Shown here: piece after piece, positions 6,063 to 9,556 of the stretch | Layout: each line of letters begins with the position of its first letter | How positions within the stretch are numbered: position 1 is the stretch's first letter | Source: Bacillota bacterium | GTDB lineage: Bacteria; Bacillota_C; Negativicutes; Sporomusales; Sporomusaceae | DNA length: 9,556 nucleotides | Assembly: GCA_023441125.1 (NCBI GenBank) | Contig: JAEZQV010000288.1 | Coordinates: 1 to 9,556, forward strand | Direction: 5' to 3' | The notes under the pieces: model-generated | Databases searched by the model: none | Told to the model about the DNA's origin: nothing | The model's input: only the letters and a program-made list of their open reading frames with translations | Program-made: the position numbers and the translations under genes

Positions 6063-6129
6063 CCTGCCGGACTATAATACTTTGCTTTTTTCCGAATCAG
6101 GCAGGATTTTTTTGGCAAGGTCGGAAAAA
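6063..6129 (+). promoter_or_regulatory. Leader with two competing inverted repeats upstream of the hydrolase gene
   Basis: The 176-base divergent gap between mobB and the hydrolase gene holds CCTGCC (6063-6068) with GGCAGG (6100-6105), the latter followed by seven T in the next eight bases. It also holds TTTTTCCGA (6087-6095) with its exact inverse TCGGAAAAA (6121-6129). The two pairings interlock and cannot both form as simple hairpins. A TATAAT occurs at 6073-6078, with a TTTACA 20 bases before it (poor spacing). TTGGCA (6112-6117) with CTATAG (6135-6140) at 17 bases is an alternative promoter. The true transcript start decides whether an attenuator exists at all. Confidence 0.3.
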
Positions 6130-6168
6130 TACTACTATAGCAATTCACTGATTCTGGAGGTGTATAGT

Positions 6169-6834
6169 ATGATTACCTTGACCTTTCACGGGCACGCCTG
6201 TTTTTCTCTCGCGAGCGGCAGTACCACCCTGCTGTTTGATCCGTTTTTAACCGGCAACCCCCTGGCAACCGCCAAAGCAGACGAAATTGAATGCAATTAT
6301 ATCCTTGTCAGCCACGGCCACGGCGACCACCTCGGCGATACCGTCGCCATTGCCAGCCGTACCGGCGCCACAGTCATCGCTACGGCTGAAATAGCCGCGC
6401 TGGTGGGCGAACAGCAGTGTGCCAATATAAGCATGCATATCGGCGGCAAAAGATCTTTTGATTTCGGTTATGTGCGGATAACCCCCGCTTTCCACGGTGC
6501 CGGCGTACCTGGCGGCCATGCGGCCGGATTCATTGTCAGCTTTTATGGCAAAACACTCTATTTTGCCGGTGATACTGCCCTGTTTGGCGATATGGAACTG
6601 CTCGGCCGGCTGGAAAAGATTGATTATGCCTTGTTGCCAATCGGCGACAACTATACCATGGGTCCCGATGATGCAGCCGAAGCTGCCAGGCTGCTTAAAC
6701 CGGGCGCTGTCGTTCCGATGCACTACAATACCTGGCCAGTAATCGCCCAGTCGCCCGAAGCCTTTAAAACCAAATTGAAAGACCTGCCTATCCCTGTACA
6801 CATTGTTTCGCCCGGCCAAAGCATTACCTTGTAG
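6169..6834 (+). CDS. UPF0173 metal-dependent hydrolase (metallo-beta-lactamase fold)
   Basis: A 221-residue cytoplasmic hydrolase of the YtkL/UPF0173 type with unknown natural substrate. It contains the core motif SHGHGDH at 48-54 (His49, His51, Asp53, His54), plus His109 in TPAFHG, Asp135 in FAGDT and His185 in VPMHYNTW. Together these make a complete two-metal site. The opening FHGHACF and LFDPFLTGNP blocks are also characteristic of UPF0173. I chose the ATG at 6169 because TGGAGGTG lies 8 bases upstream (6155-6162) and the family begins at MITLTFHGHA. An in-frame ATG at 6082 would add 29 residues unlike the family and without a binding site. The gene is divergent from mobB and convergent with the acetyltransferase. 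Context gives no substrate clue. Confidence 0.92.
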   Translation: MITLTFHGHACFSLASGSTTLLFDPFLTGNPLATAKADEIECNYILVSHGHGDHLGDTVAIASRTGATVIATAEIAALVGEQQCANISMHIGGKRSFDFGYVRITPAFHGAGVPGGHAAGFIVSFYGKTLYFAGDTALFGDMELLGRLEKIDYALLPIGDNYTMGPDDAAEAARLLKPGAVVPMHYNTWPVIAQSPEAFKTKLKDLPIPVHIVSPGQSITL

Positions 6835-6843
6835 CATTCTGTA

Positions 6844-6882
6844 AAAAAATCGTCCGTGGTTTACTGCCACGGACGATTTTTT
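6844..6882. terminator. Bidirectional terminator between convergent genes
   Basis: A perfect 16-bp stem (6844-6859 with 6867-6882, loop 6860-6866) has GC-rich CGTCCGTGG/CCACGGACG flanked by A6 and T6 runs. Each strand therefore reads as a stem followed by U residues. It starts 9 bases after the hydrolase stop and lies 26 bases past the acetyltransferase stop on the other strand, serving both. Confidence 0.9.
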
Positions 6883-6908
6883 ACATTATCAAAAGTATAT
6901 CCCCTGGC

Positions 6909-7361
6909 TTATAATTCCTTCACCATTGCAATCTCGTCACAATTAGGAAATTTAGGGCAATTGATGCATTCCTTCCACATTTTGTGCGGCACACTTTCTT
7001 TGGGCACTTCTTTAAAAGAAAGCTTAGCAAAAAATCCCGGCTGATAAGTTAACGCAAAGAGGGTTTTCACGCCGAGTTCCCTGGCCTCCTCAGTCAGCAT
7101 ACCGACAATCTGCCGGCCTATTCCCGATTTAATCTTACTGGGATGAACGGCTAAAGCCCGGATCTCAGCCAGTTCATCCCATACCAGATGCAACGCGGCA
7201 ATACCGACAACTTTTCCGTCCTCTTCCGCGAGGATGAACTCGCGCAACCCTTCATACAGGGTATTGCGGGCCCGGGCCAGCATCAATCCCTGTTCGGCAT
7301 AGTCATTAATTAATTTAAGGATGTCTTCCACATCACTAAATTTTGCTTTTCGGAAAATCAT
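6909..7361 (-). CDS. GNAT N-acetyltransferase, N-acetylglutamate synthase-like
   Basis: A 150-residue GNAT-fold acetyltransferase. It resembles the short stand-alone N-acetylglutamate synthases (ArgA-like, as in mycobacteria and clostridia) that acetylate glutamate at the first step of arginine synthesis. Visible features are the N-terminal MIFRKAKFSDVEDI, LAEEDGKVVGIAALHL at 45-59, the ELAEIRALAVHP strand at 63-74, an acetyl-CoA loop KSGIGRQIV at 78-86, and TLFALTYQPGFFAKLSFKEV at 100-119. The C-terminal CINCPKFPNC (Cys132, 135, 141) is typical of this subgroup and may bind metal. The ATG has a G-rich site (GGGGGG, 7370-7375) 8 bases upstream. No other arginine gene is nearby, so substrate assignment rests on resemblance. 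A different small substrate is possible. Confidence 0.8.
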   Translation of the reverse strand: MIFRKAKFSDVEDILKLINDYAEQGLMLARARNTLYEGLREFILAEEDGKVVGIAALHLVWDELAEIRALAVHPSKIKSGIGRQIVGMLTEEARELGVKTLFALTYQPGFFAKLSFKEVPKESVPHKMWKECINCPKFPNCDEIAMVKEL

Positions 7362-7389
7362 ACCTTCAGCCCCCCATCTTGTGCGAATT

Positions 7390-7418
7390 ATTATACATCA
7401 ATCATTATATTTATACAA
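7390..7418 (-). promoter_or_regulatory. Sigma-70-type promoter for the acetyltransferase gene
   Basis: On the minus strand TTGTAT (7413-7418) and TATAAT (7390-7395) are separated by exactly 17 bases in the 60-base gap after nth. The predicted transcript start is near 7383, about 20 bases before the start codon. The acetyltransferase can thus be transcribed independently of nth. Confidence 0.6.
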
Positions 7419-7421
7419 CGT

Positions 7422-8063
7422 TTAATTCACTTTAACCTTACTGCTTGGACATAAATGCTGCAAGGGACATACAGGGCAGGCCGGGTTGGTTGCTTTGCAC
7501 ACCTTACGCCCATGCCAAATCAGCCAATGATGGGCATCCCCCCACCTTTCCCGGGGAATAGCCCGCATGAGTCCTTCTTCAACAGCAAGAGGCGTATCAC
7601 CGCTAGCCAGCTTCAGCCGGTTAGCCACCCGGAACACATGGGTGTCAACAGCAATAGCGGGGATGCCAAATAACTGGCTTAACAATACATTCGCCGTTTT
7701 GCGGCCTACGCCGGGCAGCTTTACTAATTCCTCAAAGGTGGCGGGAACTTCGCCGCCATATTCCCGGCATAATATTTGGCAGGTGGCGATAATATTTTTG
7801 GCTTTGCTGCGAAAAAGACCGCAATCCCGGATTGCTTCTTCCAGGCCGGCCTGACCAAGCTCAAGAATCTTTGCCGGCGTGTTATAGCGCGGGAACATCC
7901 TTGCAGTTATAATATTCACCCTGACATCGGTACATTGCGCGGATAAGACCACGGCAAGCAAGAGTTCAAAGGGTGTGGAATACTGTAATGCGGTTGTTGT
8001 ATGTTGATAATTCTGCTCCAATAATTCGAGCATTTCCTGTTTTACAGCTTTGGTAATTCTCAC
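7422..8063 (-). CDS. nth: Endonuclease III (DNA glycosylase/AP lyase)
   Basis: Nth excises oxidised pyrimidines and cleaves the resulting abasic site in base excision repair. The helix-hairpin-helix LPGVGRKTANV lies at 116-126, with the catalytic Lys122 and Asp140 (in VDTHVFRVANRL) both present. The four-Cys iron-sulfur motif C-X6-C-X2-C-X5-C is complete at 189, 196, 199 and 205. I chose GTG at 8061-8063 as the start, giving 213 residues, close to the 211 of E. coli Nth. GGAGG (8072-8076) sits exactly 8 bases upstream of it. The in-frame ATG at 8076-8078 would overlap that site, adds only MEAPP and has no binding site of its own. The gene is divergent from dctA. Downstream lies the acetyltransferase with its own promoter. 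Confidence 0.95.
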   Translation of the reverse strand: MRITKAVKQEMLELLEQNYQHTTTALQYSTPFELLLAVVLSAQCTDVRVNIITARMFPRYNTPAKILELGQAGLEEAIRDCGLFRSKAKNIIATCQILCREYGGEVPATFEELVKLPGVGRKTANVLLSQLFGIPAIAVDTHVFRVANRLKLASGDTPLAVEEGLMRAIPRERWGDAHHWLIWHGRKVCKATNPACPVCPLQHLCPSSKVKVN

Positions 8064-8160
8064 CGGTGGCGCCTCCATCTATTAAATAACCGTTATGTAC
8101 ATATTGTACCTTATTTAGTTCAGCAACTCCAGTCTATAAATACATTTACCGGTCTCATGA

Positions 8161-8176
8161 ATATTGAATTCAATAT
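8161..8176. repeat. Perfect 16-bp palindrome in the nth-dctA gap
   Basis: ATATTGAATTCAATAT reads the same on both strands. It lies about 98 bases upstream of the nth start and 196 upstream of dctA. The size and symmetry suit an operator for a dimeric regulator, but I cannot match it to a named box and the surroundings are AT-rich. Confidence 0.5.
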
Positions 8177-8240
8177 ATTTTTATTAAATTTAGTAATAGT
8201 TATTTTCATCTTCCTGTTTTTGTGGTATTTTCTTTTTATT

Positions 8241-8269
8241 GGATATTTATGCTTTGCGGATAAATACCC
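8241..8269. repeat. Imperfect 10-bp inverted repeat upstream of dctA
   Basis: GGATATTTAT (8241-8250) pairs with ATAAATACCC (8260-8269) at 9 of 10 positions around a 9-base spacer. It lies about 103 bases before the dctA start. A further GGTATTT at 8224-8230 could pair with the same right arm. It is a candidate operator or leader hairpin. I see no convincing promoter pair between here and dctA, and no sigma-54 element. Confidence 0.35.
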
Positions 8270-8371
8270 AAAATTACAGTGCACCAGCCGGGGAAGGTCG
8301 TGATTTATGACAAAATAACAGCCAATATTTTTTCTTACACTAAATTTAATAGCGACGAAAGGAAGGATCAC

Positions 8372-9556
8372 ATGAAGGCATCTTTTTTTAAATCCCTGCA
8401 CACCCAGGTATTTCTTGCCATTATTCTGGGGGTAGCGCTGGGACATTTCTATCCTGCCCTGGGAGAAAGCATGCGGCCGTTGGGCGATGGTTTTATCAAG
8501 CTCATAAAAATGATCATTGCGCCAATTATTTTTTGCACCATTGTTACAGGCATCGCCGGTATGGACGATATAAAGAAGGTTGGCCGGGTCGGTGCCAAGG
8601 CCCTAATCTATTTCGAAGTGGTTACCACCTTTGCACTGATTATCGGCTTATTTTTAGTAAACTGGCTGCAGCCGGGAGCAGGTATGAATGTCGATGTCAG
8701 CCAGCTGGATACCAAGGCCATTGCCGCGTATACCACTGCCGCCAAATCGCAAAGCTCGGTTGACTTCTTTATGAACATTATTCCAACCAGCGTTGTCGAT
8801 GCTTTTGCCAAAGGTGATATTCTCCAGGTGCTCCTATTCTCCGTTCTGTTTGGCTGGGCCGTGCTGGCTATGGGGCAAAAAGGGCAACCGCTCTTTAACC
8901 TGATCAGCGATATCTCTCATAGTTTATTTGTCATTGTTGATATTATTATGAGGATTGCTCCGATCGGTGTTTTTGGCGCTATGGCCTTTACCATCGGCAA
9001 ATACGGTATTGCCTCGCTGGGGCCGCTGGCTAAGCTGCTGGGATGCTTCTACGCAACCTGTGCCTTCTTCATCCTGGTCATCCTTGGCTCAATCGCCCGC
9101 TGGGCTCATATCAGTATTTTCAAGTACCTTGCCTATATCAAAGAAGAGCTTTTAATTGTTTTGGGCACTTCTTCCTCCGAGAGCGTTCTGCCGCGCCTGA
9201 TGGCGAAACTGGAAAAGCTGGGCTGCCCCAAAGCCATTGTCGGTTTGGTAGTGCCAACAGGATACTCCTTTAATCTGGATGGTACGTCGATCTATTTAAC
9301 GATGGCCGCCATTTTCGTCGCCCAGGCAACGAACACTGAGCTTACTTTGATGCACCAAATAACTATTCTCGCCGTCCTGCTGCTAACCTCGAAAGGAGCT
9401 TCCGGCGTAACCGGCAGCGGTTTTATCGTACTTGCCGCCACATTATCCGTTATCCCGGGCATTCCGGTGGCCGGACTGGCCCTAATCTTCGGCATTGACC
9501 GGTTCATGTCCTTAGGCCGTGCGATCACCAATCTAATTGGTAACGGGATTGCAACC
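8372..9556 (+). CDS. dctA: C4-dicarboxylate:cation symporter DctA (3' end outside window)
   Basis: A multi-pass inner-membrane secondary transporter of the DAACS (glutamate/dicarboxylate:cation) family, importing succinate, fumarate or malate with protons or sodium. The 395 codons present have no stop; E. coli DctA has 428, so about 30 residues are missing. The frame is intact throughout. Family signatures are the first hairpin loop TSSSES at 266-271, the unwound-helix motif [16 protein letters not shown] at 295-310, [18 protein letters not shown] at 342-359, and the TM8 stretch [19 protein letters not shown] at 374-392 with the Asp, Arg and Asn that contact substrate and ions. The ATG follows GGAAGG (8361-8366) at 5 bases. 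DctA and glutamate carriers (GltP) are close relatives. The overall match is to DctA, but substrate is inferred. Confidence 0.93.
   Translation, partial: MKASFFKSLHTQVFLAIILGVALGHFYPALGESMRPLGDGFIKLIKMIIAPIIFCTIVTGIAGMDDIKKVGRVGAKALIYFEVVTTFALIIGLFLVNWLQPGAGMNVDVSQLDTKAIAAYTTAAKSQSSVDFFMNIIPTSVVDAFAKGDILQVLLFSVLFGWAVLAMGQKGQPLFNLISDISHSLFVIVDIIMRIAPIGVFGAMAFTIGKYGIASLGPLAKLLGCFYATCAFFILVILGSIARWAHISIFKYLAYIKEELLIVLGTSSSESVLPRLMAKLEKLGCPKAIVGLVVPTGYSFNLDGTSIYLTMAAIFVAQATNTELTLMHQITILAVLLLTSKGASGVTGSGFIVLAATLSVIPGIPVAGLALIFGIDRFMSLGRAITNLIGNGIAT

Noticed and set aside
6082..6168. Upstream ATG extension of the hydrolase gene
   Set aside because: The 29 extra residues do not resemble the family, and the strong GGAGG site directs the ATG at 6169.
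6247..6870. 207-codon minus-strand ORF
   Set aside because: It is antisense to the UPF0173 hydrolase and crosses its terminator. The composition is that of a shadow frame.
8120..8446. 108-codon minus-strand ORF in the nth-dctA gap
   Set aside because: It runs antisense into the start of dctA, lacks a ribosome site, and is Lys/Asn/Ile-rich as expected from translated AT-rich intergenic DNA.

Overview
The window looks like chromosomal DNA of an anaerobic Firmicute. Purine-rich Shine-Dalgarno sequences (GGAGG, AAGGAG) precede most starts, TTG and GTG starts occur, GC content is moderate, and the genes are a core mix of molybdenum cofactor synthesis, an iron-type alcohol dehydrogenase and a UvsE-type UV endonuclease. 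A Negativicutes/Sporomusa-like or clostridial host would fit, but this is a guess from style and content. I see no mobile element, rRNA, tRNA or CRISPR array.

Layout. The 3' part of a UV damage endonuclease gene (plus strand, 1-542) faces a minus-strand operon moaC - MOSC protein - mogA (1982 down to 579). Upstream on the same strand is a monocistronic iron-containing alcohol dehydrogenase (3424-2264). It has a 533-base upstream region holding a perfect -24/-12 (sigma-54) promoter, a 50-bp two-layer dyad about 130 bp upstream of the predicted transcript start, and a small ORF. Next come an unrecognised 141-residue protein gene (4383-3958) with a strong terminator, and a second cofactor operon mobB - moaA (5992 down to 4502). 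A UPF0173 metallo-beta-lactamase-fold hydrolase gene (6169-6834) is divergent from it. A bidirectional terminator separates that gene from two minus-strand genes, a short GNAT acetyltransferase resembling N-acetylglutamate synthase and endonuclease III (nth). The window ends inside dctA (8372 onward), divergent from nth, with two inverted repeats in the shared 308-base gap.

How the genes fit together. MoaA and MoaC convert GTP to cyclic pyranopterin monophosphate. MogA adenylylates molybdopterin before metal insertion. MobB is a GTP-binding accessory of the guanine-dinucleotide branch. The MOSC protein probably carries or transfers sulfur or metal. These genes supply cofactor for molybdenum or tungsten enzymes encoded elsewhere; moaD, moaE, moeA and mobA are not here. 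The alcohol dehydrogenase divides the two cofactor clusters and appears to be a separately regulated fermentative or alcohol-oxidising gene under sigma-54 control. UvsE and Nth are DNA repair enzymes, and DctA imports C4-dicarboxylates.

The regulatory region of the alcohol dehydrogenase is the most interesting part of the window.
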